From Alisma plantago-aquatica (lineage: Eukaryota; Streptophyta; Magnoliopsida; Alismatales; Alismataceae): a stretch of DNA of 64,000 bases. The stretch lies in contig OY856413.1 in assembly GCA_963693085.1 (NCBI GenBank), positions 542,018,379 to 542,082,378 on the forward strand, in the 5' to 3' direction. The position numbers and the translations under genes are program-made. Below are positions 36,698-49,361 of this stretch, one piece after another; the first letter of the stretch is position 1; every line of letters starts with the position of its first letter. Under the pieces are notes generated by a model that saw only the letters and a program-made list of their open reading frames with translations, was not told where the DNA came from and did not search any database.

Positions 36698-36920
36698 ATA
36701 TTTTTTGCCAACTTTTGACCTACAAGAAATCCCAGTCTCTCTAGATGCTCCACATGATCAATTATATTAAGCACATAGGGCTCTACTGGATCTCCCTTTG
36801 TTAGTTTGCACTCAAACAACACCTTGGAGACATTATACCTTTCTTGCTTTTCTTGTTGTTTATGCAACTCATAGTTCATACATCACATCATAAGGTTTTT
36901 AATGTCTATGACATTATTGG
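36698..36920 (-). pseudogene. Copia F: gag middle part
   Basis: The minus-strand frame reads NYELHKQQEKQERYNVSKVLFECKL in pieces, then EPYVLNIIDHVEHLERLGFLVGQKLAKN. This is the UBN2/gag domain of plant copia elements. It continues across the solo LTR at 33423. At 36921 it is cut by the GypM-D LTR, and the gag N-terminus and 5' LTR of copia F are not seen elsewhere in the window. Confidence 0.85.
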
Positions 36921-38586
36921 TGTTCTAACATGGTTTTTTGCATGTATTTATATAGTTGAGATGCAATGATTGGATTGTTTAGGATATGCTAGATATCTTA
37001 GTATGCTTCATTTTATAAGTATGGGTTTATTTTGCAAATTCTCCTTTGCAATGCTTTTTGTGGTTTCACTATTTTCAATATTTCATTAGTGAAAGGAAAA
37101 GAGAGAATATTCCAATAATAAATGAATTATCAAAAGTGATGGATAATTAGTAAAGTACATAAAGAACTATGTGGAATTTTCTAGTAAAAGTGATGTTGAA
37201 GGCAACTAATGGTTGGTTTCAGTTCCATATTGTATTTCATGAAAAAAGTAATCAAAACAAGAAATCATTGCAAATTAGTAAGAGAAAAGAATTAATTTTT
37301 TGCTTTGAATAAATGAAATAAAAGGTAGACTTGGAGACAAAGAAAAGCATGTTTTGCTTGTGTATTTTAGTCTCAGATCTTGTCCACACTTAGATATAAG
37401 TGCTAAATACCTTCCTTTAAAGGAGAGAAAGAAATTAATTAAATGATTTTCCCTAAAGTGATGATTTAAAAGGAATATGAATTAACTATCACAATATTAA
37501 TATAATTTGGAGACCATACCCGACCCTTTGATGATTCATGAGGCTTAATAGATGCTAGAATGAGATATGTCGATGCTTGGTCATTGTCTACCCTAGACCA
37601 AAACGGAAAGCTAGGGAGAGACAATGATGTATTTCCTTTTTTCATTTTCTCTCACCTAACTCGTGTGTGAATCTAGAAACTATTCCAATGGAATCATGAG
37701 AGTAATTTGCATCCACCTACCCTTGGTTTTACCTACTTTGGTAGGACATTGTGAGTTTGCCCAATTCACAAACTCAATAGGAACCCTACATCCATAGACA
37801 AGACTATATCTATTAATAGACATCCCCTACGAGGCTACGAACTCCTTTGTGAGACTCTATGAGATCTAACTTAGTTGTTCCTGCCTCTAATTCGAGTGCT
37901 AACCCCATCCTTGACCTCTAGCCTCTCTTTGGACCTTGTTAGAGATTCATTTATACCGCCCATGCTGCTCCAAGCTTCTACATAGTAATTGAAGTCATCC
38001 ACAACATTGACTAGTCGACATGAAGGACCTAGTACCCTCTCTAGTCACATACAAGGTCTGGATCTTAAAGTCAACCTTTAGGTTGATGACCTATTCATTT
38101 GAGAGGAGATGAATCAATGTTGAAGATAACCTTTGGGGAAATTACCCTCTTCTCTGACACTCATTTCAGGTTAGGGTTTTTATATCCTTTCCCCACTCTT
38201 TTTTGTGTTTGTTAGCCTTAGCGGGCCCTGATCTAGTGCGAGATTATTGGCTCAGCCATGGCCCCATGCTGCATTGGCATTAACGATTCGGGTGCTAAGG
38301 TGGTGGCCTGTGATCGTCCAGTTTAGTTAAATCTTAAAATAATTATACGAATTAATTGGTAAGCCAGATGGAGACAAGTTAGATATGAAAGTTGATAAAA
38401 AAATACAAGGAACCCACTATAATTTTATTTGAGGCCTAGTTTTACCTCGAATTCCAAAGGTTCCCAAAGTTAATAAGTTTAATGCATTAAATCCATGGAA
38501 ACCCTAATATCTTAGAATTAATGATCACAACTTGTTTAAATGACTTTGATGGATAAACTTTAATCTATTTGGATAAAAAGGACATC

Positions 38587-41500
38587 ATAATAATCAACAT
38601 CTAAGCCCCAATCCCAACTATGTTGGGTTCGGCTACATGGATCCTTCATTTCCATTTTGCTCTATCATGGGTCATATTCTGGTTGTGATGTAGAGATTCA
38701 AAATCTCTCTTTATAAGCTCTTCCCATGTTAGTTTAGGCCTTCCTCTTCTTATATATAGTTTTCTTAACTCGGTAGTGTTACTTCATAAAGGCACATTAG
38801 TCAATCTTTGTTGCACATGTCCATACCATCTAATTCGACCCTCACGCAACTTGTCCTCAATGCTCACCACCCCCACTTTATTCATGATATAGTCATTTCT
38901 CAGGTGATATTTCCTTATCTTCCCACACATCCAACTCGGAAAGTGCATTTCATCCGCTTTCATCTTATTGAGACCTTCTTTCTTACCAACCAAACATTCA
39001 CTCCCATAGAGCATGACTGGTCGTATAGAAGTTCTATAAAACTTGGTTTTCAATATGAGAGGAATCTTTCGATTGCATAATACTCCAGTTGCACTCCTCC
39101 ATTTCAACCATAATGCAATGATCTTGTAACAAATGTCATTTTGGACATCTCCATCTATTTGAATAATAGAACCCAAGTAACAAAATTTATCACATTTTGG
39201 TATGTCTACTCTATCAAACTTGGATCCACCATTCACACTGCAAGATTGGATGAAATTAAAATTCATATACTCAGTTTTGGTCCTACAAATCATCAATCCA
39301 TTTGATTCCAATTCCTTTCTCTAAATTTCAACTTTTTCATTCAGTCCACCTTTAGTTTCATTAATCCATACAATATCATCAGCAAATACCATACACTAAG
39401 CAATATCATCCTAAACATTCTTTGTCAACTCATCCATAACAAGAATGAATAGATATGGATTTAGTGTGGATCCTTGGTGTACCCCAACTACGATAGGAAA
39501 AGTTGGTGTCTCTCCTCAAAGATTCTTTGTAGTAGTAGTAGAGCTATCATACATTTCTTTGACCAAGTTAATGTATTTTATTAGCACACCCTTTTCTTCA
39601 AAACCATCTACAACACTTCCCTAGGTACTAGATCATAAGCCTTATCCAAATCAATAAAAACCATATTAGGATCTCTTCTGCTTTCTCTATAGTTCTCCAT
39701 AAGCCTCCTTATTAAAAATATATCATCTGCTTTTGATCTTCCAGCCATGAAACCAAATTGTTTGATTGATATTTGTGTTATAGATCTTAGCCTCTTCTCA
39801 ATAATCCTCTCCCAAAGCTTCATTGTGTGACTCATCAACTTGATACCTTTATAGTTTGTGCAGCTATGAACATAACCTTTATTCTTGTAGATGGGGACTA
39901 TAGTACTATTTTTGCATTGATCCAACATCTTCTTGGTTTTCATGGTCTTGTTAAAGAAATTTGTTAACTACATAATTCCTTCATCCCCCATACTCTTCCA
40001 TAAATCAATGGGAATACCGTATGGTCTGCATGCCTTTTTCATTTTCATCTTTTTCAAAGCATTCATGACCTCAGATAGTGAAACTCATCGTGTGTAAATG
40101 ATATCTCTTGCATTCATGTCACACGAGTCGTTAACTTTTTTTACAATATCTCCATTGAAAAGCTTATGGAAGTAATTTATATATTGGCTCTTGATATCAT
40201 GATCCTTCACTAACATTCTACCATCTTCATTCTTAATGCATTTTACTTGACTTCAGTCTCTTCCTTTCCTTTTTCTTATATGAACCAATTTATATATATC
40301 TTTTTCCCCTTCTCTTGTGTCCAAATTCTTAGAAATATCATCAAAGTATCTAGACCTTGCCTCGTAAACAACCTTTTTAGCTTCTTTATTTGCTTAATTT
40401 CTTGCATCTCTGGAGCACTGCATCATCTCAAGATTTGGGAAAGATCCTATATATCTTCCCCTTCAGTTTAATAGCCTTTTCTACTTCATCATTCCACCAC
40501 CAAGCCTCCTTCTATGGAGGCCCACAACCTTTGGACTCCCCTAATACCTCTTTGGAAATTTTTGTTACGTGGCTTCTCATGTTATTCCACATAGTTTTGA
40601 CATCAGACTCTAAGTTCCAAGTTCCCTCCATGATGAGTTTATCATGAAAAGTCAATTTTTGATATCCTTTAAGATTCCACCACGTGATCCTGCTATCTTG
40701 GTATCTGTTATGCTTGGCTTCATAGATCTTCATGTCAATATCCAAAACCACCAGCCTATGTTGGGTCGTGTGGTCTTTGCCATGAAGCACTTAACAACCC
40801 TTGCATAGTTTATGATCCACTCACCTTGTAAGAAGATAATAAATTTGGCTACAATTCTTCCCACTCTTGAATGTAATCTAATGAGACTCTCTTTTCTTGA
40901 AATGGGTGTGTGCCAAAATCATATCATATGCAACTTAAAGTCTAATATTCTCTCTCCTTTGTGTGGTTTCTATTGCCATATCCAAAACCACCATGAACTC
41001 TCTCATATCCATCATTGCTACTCCCCACATGGACATTTAAATCAATACAAATAATGACCTTCTCATCTATTGGTATTCCCTACATCAATTCATCCATGTC
41101 ATCCCAAAAATCCTTCTCAGCCTCCTCACTTAGCCATCTTGGGGGCATAAGTGCTAATAGTAATAAAAATCTTTCCCCCAAGAACAACCTTAATAGTATG
41201 ATTGTATCACCCATCCTTGTCATCTTGACAACATCATCCTTTAAAATCTTATCAACAATAATATCTACACCATTTCTATGTTTATAAATACCTATACACC
41301 AAATTTTGTATCCTGTGTCTCCAATCTCTCTACAATGTTCCCCTATCCACTTTGTTTTCTACAGGTAAGCTATATTGACATTTCTTCTCATCATGGTATC
41401 CACAAACTCCAAAGATTTTCCTATCAAAGAGCCAATATTCCAGGATCCAACTCCAATCCTATTTGTTAAACTTGTTTGTTTCCCTTCCTTCATTGAAAAT

Positions 41501-41914
41501 GGTGTCCTTACACATTTTTCACTACATCCTGGTAATGATGATGTGGGACTATCTTCTTTACCCACACCCATCCACAATGTGGTAACCCTTGCACATTTTT
41601 TGCTGAATCTGAGCAATGATGCAATGGGACTAGCTTCTTTACCCACACCCGTCCAAGATGTGGGAACCCTTGTTTGACCTTCACACAACCAAACATCATT
41701 ATGTTAAAACCTTTTACATACTTATCACTGCACCCGGGTGTCAATGCAGTGCATCACTAGGTACAGAAGCTCCAAATTTTTTTTATAAGGCTCCATTTCA
41801 TGAAAAGAGTGAAAAAAAATTTATGGCTGGATGTCAACCTACCACCAACCCTCCTCTTTTACTCAGGCTTGCGACAAACTACATTTGCACAAAATGTATG
41901 AAACATTGGCAGAG
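38587..41914 (-). mobile_element. RTE-clade LINE, 3.3 kb, in the GypM-D LTR
   Basis: It is flanked by TTGGATAAAAAGGACATC (38569-38586) and TTGGATAAAAATGACATC (41915-41932), an 18 bp target duplication with one mismatch. On the minus strand the 5' end has the CAAGCCTGAGTAAAAGAGG block seen in plant RTEs. The 3' end carries the familiar TAGCCGAACCC and AGTTGGGATTGGGGCTTAG and a short TTG/ATG-rich tail with no poly(A). The length is about that of a complete element. Confidence 0.93.
38784..41480 (-). pseudogene. RTE ORF: endonuclease and reverse transcriptase, broken
   Basis: On the minus strand the N-terminal endonuclease starts at NRIGVGSWNIGSLIGKSLEF (about 41460-41390). TTQHRLVVLDIDMKIYEAK and ISKEVLGESKGCGPP follow at 40790-40512. 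RT blocks are STIVPIYKNKGYVHSCTNYKG, GFMAGRSKADDIFLIRRLM and MVFIDLDKAYDLVPREVL (39943-39608). The active site is MVFADDIVW (about 39395-39370), with both aspartates present, though in another frame. The C-terminal part, CYLGSIIQIDGD to KLREGRIRWYGHVQQR, is open over 39311-38784. Several stops and frame changes make it inactive. Confidence 0.92.
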
Positions 41915-43101
41915 TTGGATAAAAATGACATCTTGTACTTAATATAAGATTGAGGATTGTTATAACATCAAAATTAGGTTTTGTAAGTTAAAAATAATTA
42001 AAAGTGATGATTATTTCTTGGGAAGCTAAAAACCTAATGAAACCCTTATTTGACCCCAAAACCCTAACTTGGAACCCAAGTCAGTCTAATGTTAGATTAT
42101 GAACAAATACTAATACTTGGGTTTTGTTTAATAATTTCAGGATGATTTCTTACTTGACTTCAACTGCACATTTTTACTTGGACTTCTGATCATCTTTGAG
42201 AAAGGCATGTGGTTACACCTATGACTACTCACCTTAAATGGATTTTGTGGTTTTCTAAAGTTTCCCAAATCAATTGCTAATAAACTATTGGTTGTTTATT
42301 TATTTCATGCAATCTATAAGGCCCCTATGAGTATCACATTACATAAGTATAACTTTCTCAACTATCTATGGTGTATTTAAGTGATACATGTGGGAAGCAT
42401 GAAATGTCATTATGATGAAGGGTGATCAATCTAGGATAGGAATATCAACAATAAGACCAAGCTGGGATAGGATGGTCATTATGAGGCCAAGTTGGGAAAG
42501 GAAGGCCACAACAAACCAAACCCAAGAACAGGAAGGTTATAAGAAGTCCACTGTAGGGACACAACCCTAGTGAGACAGTACCCCAAAATGAGTACTCCAG
42601 TAAGGGAGTGTACCATAGAGATTGAGTGATTAATAGTTCATAAGTTAGAAAGAAAATTCATCTTCAATTTTGTAATCATAGTTGTTGTTATGGTTGATTA
42701 TGTTATTACACTTACATGAAAATATTTTGTTTCTCCACATACTAATATATCTCGATATACTGACCGTGTTTTGTTTCATGGCATTTTGGATTAAAGTACT
42801 ATTAATTTGCAAGTAATGAAGAAAGATGGCTATCCTGAGAAGAAGACACCAACAGAAACGATTGAAAGTTATTATGGAGGATTTAGTTAGATAGTTTTAT
42901 TTCATGTTGCAAACAATAAATTTCCATATCATGTAACTCCTTAGTGGAGAGTTTATCTTTCATATTGTTAACAAACACTTTTCCATATAGTGAAATTTAT
43001 AATTATTTTTGGTTAATTGCTAAACCTCGATCCTATATGACAGTAGCCCTTGCCCTATCGGTCTAACTGAGTAGGGGATAATAGGGGGAGGGGTTGTTAC
43101 A

Positions 43102-43111
43102 TTTGGTATCA
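43102..43111 (+). other. Primer-binding site of GypM-D
   Basis: TTTGGTATCA follows the LTR end directly and matches the first part of the tRNA-Met-type site TGGTATCAGAGC. The later bases have decayed. Confidence 0.75.
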
Positions 43112-43739
43112 TTGACTAGTTTACCATTTAACCTTTAATAACTAGTAAATCTTAAATTGTGTAGATCCCAAAGGGAATTATGAGGGTATTTTATAAATAC
43201 AATTGTTACAAGAAGGGACCATGACTCGAGGGCTGGAAAAAGTTTCCTCTACACCGCTAGTCAGCTTACGAGGACTCCCAAGCCTGTGCATCCTTCCCTG
43301 CCAAAGTTGGAGGATTTTACTCGATTAAAAATACCTCTAGATTTTCTTCTCATCTGATTTTATCCCTTTGCTACCCCCTTGCTTTACCCACCAAAACACT
43401 AGGTAACTGTAGCTTGCCCCCTCTCCTCTTCTGGGAACAAGGTTATGAATATTAGGGATTAAGGCATCCTCTAATAAATAATTAAATGCATTTAACAAGA
43501 TATCATGGACATAATTTTTATGATGTTTTAAATGCCTAATTATTAAACTAAAATTAATAATGTATTTAGGTGAAAAAGCATAGCCCACACTGAGAACACT
43601 TCCATCCTTCACGAAACACCCCTAGATCACCCAAAGGGAAGGCCCTCCCATAAGGAGGAGGTCCTCAATTAGGTAGAGGAAGGATATGGAGAAGGAGTCC
43701 TCCAAGAAGCAGAAGGGGCTAGAGGAGGCCTCCGCTTAA

Positions 43740-45320
43740 GGTGGTTCCAAGACCAAGCCCATCCCTTTGACATTACGAACCCGAATGATAGACCCAAACC
43801 AAAATGTTATCCCATGATGGAAGATGAGCCCAAGGATGACCCTGACCATGCTTCCATCTCTAGACTGATAGTCAGTCAAGTGGTAGTCACACCCCTGATG
43901 CACTCTGGCTAGAGAAATAGAAAAAGCTTACTGTGGCCATTAGTGTACTGGATCTAAAGGAGGCCTCCATAGATGAGAATGGTGAACCCCTAGCCATACA
44001 CCCTCATCTCCAAGCCACCATACTCGAATTCATCAAGATGAACATAGAGAAGGTATGAGATGAAAACAAAACTAAGGTATTTGATAAGGTAGATGTCTGG
44101 CTTTTTCCGTGGAAAATGCATTTTGCATCCTAGATGTGCAACCTAACAAGAACCTTCTCTTAGCTGCTCACCTTCTTGAAAGAGAAGAAAAGTTATGGTG
44201 TGAAAATTATATCATGGGCTAAAACCTAAATGAAGAACTGATGGTCTAGATTGATTTCTACACCATCTTCTCTATAAGATTCAATCATGGCTCTACCAAG
44301 AAGGAGAAGGACAAGTAGTTCATGCTCCTTTATCAAGTTAGCATGATAGTGGAAAATTATGCTAAGAAGTTCCACCTCTTGGAATGCTTTTCTTATATGG
44401 TAACAGTAGAGCGGTGAGTGGATCATCTTTTAGAGCATCTACACCCCCAGACAATGCCCCATTTGATGGCTAGTAAACCCTTCGAACTTCACTAAGGTCC
44501 TCAACTTCGCCATAGACATGCAGAAGACTATCATTCCTGCTCAGGTCCCACCCAAGGGATAGGTAGGGTTCATGGAAGGAAGTTTTGGCACAAGCAATGA
44601 TAAAAGAAAAGGTCAAGGTGATAATAATAGAAAGGGTCAAAATGGAGAAAAGGGAAAGCCCCGTCATGAGGACCGGAACCGCATGTGTTGCACATGTGGG
44701 AGGAAGCACCCCGATAAGTGTCATTTTGAGAATCATGTGTTTTTTCACTATCAGTAAGAATGAAAACTTGTAGCCAATTGTCCTCTCCCAACCCCTCAAG
44801 GTTTGTGCCTAGTGGCATCCCAACTAGTGGATGCAACACCCCAGGGAGGAGCCCCACATATAGGAGAGTGTACATAGGCCCGAGTCTTTACCATTGATAA
44901 TAAAGAATCTCATGCCAGTGCAAACAAACGCATAGATGGTAATGATCCCTAGAACTCCATTTTCTATCCATTACCATGATGTGCATAGTTTGACTATCAT
45001 ATGTATGTTAGACATGCTTGATATAATGGGCCATAATGTTAAAGCTTTATTGGACTTTGGCTATAAAAATACTTTGATTTTGAGAAATCTCACAACTATC
45101 CTTTGTTTGGACTTCAAGGTCTTAGGGTATGTTTTATATGTCCCTACCCCTAGTGGTTGTATCTTCTCATCCCTCGTGAAGACACCCGTCATCCCTATTA
45201 AATATATGAAAAATAAAATCCCTACGAATTTTATCCTGCTTGATATGAATGATTTTGATGTCATTATAGGAATGGATGTTTTTGCAACTATAATGAAAAA
45301 ATAGACTGTAGGGAAAAGAA
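43740..45320 (+). pseudogene. GypM-D gag and protease, heavily decayed
   Basis: Gag-like pieces are spread over several frames: VENYAKKFHLLECFSYMVTVE (44350-44415), PSNFTKVLNFAIDMQKTI (about 44470-44530), then a basic stretch and a knuckle-like CCTCGRKHPDKCHF (44695-44730) of the C-x2-C-x3-H-x4-C form seen in some plant gypsy elements. The protease region at 44936-45304 has VKALLDFGYKNTLI (family DTG, here DFG) and FDVIIGMDVF. The first 600 bases after the primer site show no clear gag. Confidence 0.75.
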
Positions 45321-45463
45321 AATAATAATAGAGAGAACATGTCATATACCCTATACCATTAGAAGTAGGAAGGATGCTACCACCTTTCTTTATGTGTCAG
45401 TTGTGAAATTAGAACAAATGCTAGCTAAAGGTTGTCTTCCTAGTTGTAGTTACCAAGCTAGAG

Positions 45464-46792
45464 ATGAAGGTGCGGCCCTTAAAGGAAATAGAGGTAGATA
45501 GGGACTATGTTGACGTGTTCCCAAATGATTTACCAAGAATACCTCCAAAGAGAGAAGTGGAGTTCTCTATATATCCAGCTCATGTGACAAAACCAATTTC
45601 TAGGGAACCTTACAGGATGGCTCCCACCGAGTTGCTTGAGTTTAAAAAGCAACTGCAAGAACTACTAGAAAAGGGCTTCATACGACCCAACACATCCCCA
45701 TAGGGAGCATTGATCCTCTTTGTGAAGAATAAAGATGGATCGCTACACATGCGCATAGACTATAGAATGATAAATCAGGCTACCATTAAGAACAAGTATC
45801 CTCTACCCCACATAGATGACCTATCTGGCAAGCTCAAAACTACTCAAGTCTTCTCAAAGATTGATTTGTGGTTTGGATACCACCAATTGTGAGTTAAGAA
45901 TGAGTTTATCCTAAAAATCACTTTCCGAACCCACTATGGCCATGATGATTTTTTAGTTATGCCTTTTGGATTGTCCAATACTCCAAATGTGTTCATGAAC
46001 CTCATGAGTAGTGTGTTCCAACCTTTCCTTATACCTTTATAATAGTGTTTGTAGATGACATCCTAGTTTACCCTGATCACCTAGAATAATTTGTAAGCAC
46101 CTATCTAGGATCCTTGATATCCTAAGAAAGAAGAAGTTCTATGGAAAATTCTCAAAGTCTGAGTTTTGGATAGACCAATCTATGTTCCTTGGGAACATTA
46201 GATCTAGAGAAACCATTATGGTTGACCTCTCCAAAGTAGCGATAGTTTGGGAATGGCTAGCCCCTAAGAACACATTAAAAATTCACATCATCCTGGGATT
46301 GATAGGACATTACCAATGATTCATTAAGGATTTCTCAAAGTATTTTTTGACCATGACCAAGCTCACTCAAAGGGACAAGAAGTTCAATTGGCATAAAGTT
46401 TGTGAAGAACGATTCCAAGAGTTAAAGGAAAAGCTTACCTCAGCCCCCGTCTTGTCCATACACTCAGGTAATGATGGTTTTGTCATTTTCACCGACACAT
46501 CAAAGATGGGATTAGAATGCATGTTAGAACAAAACAAGCATGTGATCACCTTTTCTTCCAGACAGTAGAACCTGAATGAGTTGAATTACTTGATTCACGA
46601 TCTGGAACTCACATCAATTGTCTATGCCTTGAAGATTTAGCGACATTATTTGTATGGGATAACCTTTGACATTCTCACTGTCTGTAAGAGCTTGAAGTAC
46701 CTAGTGACTCAAAAGGAACTGAACTTGAGATAAAGAAATTGGATAGAATATCTAAAGGACTTCACTTCCACCATAGCCTACCATCTAGTAAG
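45464..46792 (+). pseudogene. GypM-D reverse transcriptase and RNase H
   Basis: Open stretches at 45464-45703 and 45710-45892 read [68 protein letters not shown] and [27 protein letters not shown] and the active site VFVDDILVY (about 46045-46072, intact) follow in shifted frames. RNase H covers 46347-46790, with FTDTSKMGLECMLEQN (family TDAS) and the IVYALK-type helix. One tryptophan codon has become TAG after NTSP. Its partners are GypM-C and the element at 57349-61352. Confidence 0.9.
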
Positions 46793-48248
46793 TGATGGAT
46801 GTCATTGTACACATAATAATCACTAGAAAATCCCTAGAGTTTAACCTTCTAACTAGGTTGTCAACTTGACGCAAACACCCAATCAACTGAGTATAGGTAG
46901 GTATCGATCCAAGGGGTGATGGAAATAGTCATTGAAATCCAAATTTGATCATGAAATGAGAAAGTAAATTATGATTTCAGAGGGTTTGTTAAAATTAAGA
47001 ACATATATATAAGTGTTGAAATAAAGATTAACTAATCAAGAAATAGAGATTTACGGGTCTGGAGGATCACCACCAAAAACCACATTAATATTCAACTAAT
47101 CAACTTCTAAACTCCAAGGATCAAATTAGGATGTTGTGGTTGCATGTCTTTTCAGATAAACTAACAAGGGTCAGACTTCCCAAAAACATGTTGGTCCTGA
47201 CATTTACCCAATCATCCAACATGACACTATCCACAATCATATCAAGAAATGTGTGAATTCAAATTAACATTCAAACCCAAGGTTCAGGTAGTTAAGTCAC
47301 CAAGGATTATAACATGAATAAGATTACAAAGACAAAAACATGATAATCATAATTAAGAGAATATTGTTTCATTTCTACAGAGATCCATGATCATATCATT
47401 TCATAAGAATATATCAGAACTTCAATAACCACACATAAACAGAAAGAAAATATATTTTTTCAATGGAGCAAGAGAGTCGATTATATGGAATAGAATCGGG
47501 TTAAGAGGCTACTCCTCATGCCCTAGAAGAATTTAATCAGACATAATGAAACTAACAAGAATGCAAACTAAAATGAGATATGTAATGAAACAATATGTGA
47601 ATTACAAACTAAAAATTGGACGAACAAATGAAGACTCAACGCCTCTTTTTCTTTGGAGTCTCCCTCCCTTTATAGGGAGAAAGGAGGGGCAAAGACCCAA
47701 GAGGAATGACTTGCTTCATCTCCAAGTAACATGGGTCAAATTTGGAAAGCTTTGATGACTTTCTCATTTTAGAATTTGACTAGTCTTCTCTTGCATTTTT
47801 TTCATAAAAGCATAAAGAATTTACTAACTTTTCTAGTCAAAGTAGAAAATTAATAGTTTTTCCACAATGGAGGGGTTTACTGAGTTGTCTCCTCTTTAAT
47901 AACCAGGTAATTATTATATTTTCTTTTAGGAAATTAAATTTCCTTTTGTAATAGTAATTGTATACCCGATTTGAAGTTTGAACGCAAACGTTATGGCACT
48001 TTTGGTGTCGGGTATAGATGAATTTTAGGACTGGTGGTAATTGTCCAATTATATTCCAAGAGTACTTAATCATTGAAGTGATTAGGCCATTTTCCTAAAA
48101 AAATCCAAGCAAATATATTTAAAACTCCAATTAAAGAGAGAAAATCTAAACTAGAATAATTAATTCTAAAATTAAGTAAATAATCAATAGAACAATCCTA
48201 AGGGGATATCTAAAAGATGTAAATAAATGGATAAATACACATTCATCA
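46793..48248. mobile_element. R3, 1456 bp TG...CA insertion in GypM-D pol (probable solo LTR)
   Basis: It begins TGATGGATGT and ends ACATTCATCA, so the outer 10 bases are nearly inverted. It is flanked by identical GTAAG 5-mers (46788-46792 and 48249-48253). It interrupts pol at the point corresponding to HPGKANVVADAL. It is non-coding and shares with R1 and R2 a GATCCAAGGGGTGAT-type block near 46907 and a GATCACCACC block near 47066. Confidence 0.8.
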
Positions 48249-48645
48249 GTAAGGCCAATGTGGTTGTTGATGCCCTCAATAGTAAACATCTCAATTGCAC
48301 ATCTGGTTTGGTTAACCACTAGAAAAGACTAGAGGACTTTGTTCGATGGGCTTCATAACCTTTGGTAGATAGGATTTGTCTTGCCTAAATCCATATCAAG
48401 CCTGACTTGTTGACCAAACTTGTAGAAGCCCAATCAACCAACTCAAAGTTAGAATTAGATGAAGGGTTTGATGGCAAAGCCTCAAACACACCTCTCAATA
48501 GGTTTGGATGGTGGAATCTGATTTAAAACTCGTATTTGGGTTTCTAAGGATTCCACTTTGAAAACTCATATATTGAAAAAGGTCCATGGATCAAAGCACA
48601 TTGTGCATTTTGACACCACTATGATGTTTAAGGACCTACACTGAT
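48249..48645 (+). pseudogene. GypM-D pol after R3: RNase H end and integrase start
   Basis: The translation KANVVVDALNSKHLNCTSGLVNH matches GypM-C on the minus strand near 16520. It goes on through a linker to VHGSKHIVHFDTTMMFKDLH, the integrase HHCC region (family VHPGTTKMYRDL). The homology stops near 48645 and no integrase core follows. Confidence 0.8.
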
Positions 48646-48821
48646 AGTTTTGATAGTCAAGATGAAGATAGTCATAGATTTGTATGTGGTAACCTAGGAT
48701 ATGAATGATGAAACTAGGATCGTTGGTATAGGAATGACAACACATGTATTTGTTGGCCTAGAAACCCGTCCAAGATTTACTCATTAGGAGTAAATCTTGG
48801 ATAGTCCCCGGTTTGGGACTG

Positions 48822-49015
48822 TTCTTGAACACCTAATCTCACTTAGGATGTAAGTGTATAATGTGTATTGGGTTTTCAAGAAAATTTCGGTAGCATTTCC
48901 CCATTTGTTGTCTAAGTACATATGTACTTGGAGAACGGCAGGGAAATGCTGCCAAAATTTTCTTGAAAACCCTATCCACATTATACACTTACTAGTGAGA
49001 TTAGGTGTTCAAGAA
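48822..49015. mobile_element. Foldback/MITE-like hairpin, copy 1
   Basis: The 194 bp inverted repeat starts TTCTTGAACACCTAATCTCAC and ends with its reverse complement. The arms pair over almost the whole length and meet at AAGTACATATGTACTT (48914-48929). There are no coding frames. It could be a MITE, a foldback element or an RNA-hairpin locus. Confidence 0.8.
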
Positions 49016-49166
49016 TGGGATAGGTGGCACACATTTATTATATATGAATGATGAAACTAGGATTGTAGGTATAAGAATGACAACATACATGTATTTGTTG
49101 GCCAAGAAACCCATCCAAGATTTACTCATTAGGAGTAAATCTTGGATAGTCCTCAGTTTGGGACTG

Positions 49167-49361
49167 TTCTTGAACACTTATAATCTCACTTAGGATGTAA
49201 GTGTATAATGTGTATTGGGTTTTCAAGAAAATTTCAGCAGCATTTCCCCATTTGTTCTCTAAGTACATATGTACTTGGAGAACAATGTGGAAATGCTACT
49301 AAAATTTCTTGAAAACCCAATACACATTATACACTTACTAGTGAGATTAGGTATTCAAGAA
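49167..49361. mobile_element. Foldback/MITE-like hairpin, copy 2
   Basis: This is the second copy of the inverted repeat, with a few substitutions, arising from the 343 bp tandem duplication rather than an independent insertion. Confidence 0.8.

Larger units (their letters stand above)
36921..43101 (+). repeat. 5' LTR of GypM-D (about 2835 bp without the RTE)
   Basis: It begins TGTTCTAACATGG and ends GGGGTTGTTACA. It aligns throughout with the reverse complement of 57349-60182. Subtracting the RTE and one target-site copy (38587-41932) leaves 2835 bases against 2834 in the other copy. Confidence 0.9.
36921..48645 (+). mobile_element. GypM-D: Ty3/gypsy retrotransposon with two nested insertions, 3' truncated
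   Basis: The 5' LTR (36921-43101, interrupted by an RTE LINE), a primer site, decayed gag, protease, RT and RNase H, then R3 inside the pol, then the integrase zinc-binding start, where it ends near 48645. No 3' LTR follows. The 5-mer before the LTR is ATTGG, and its partner is lost with the 3' end. Confidence 0.85.
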
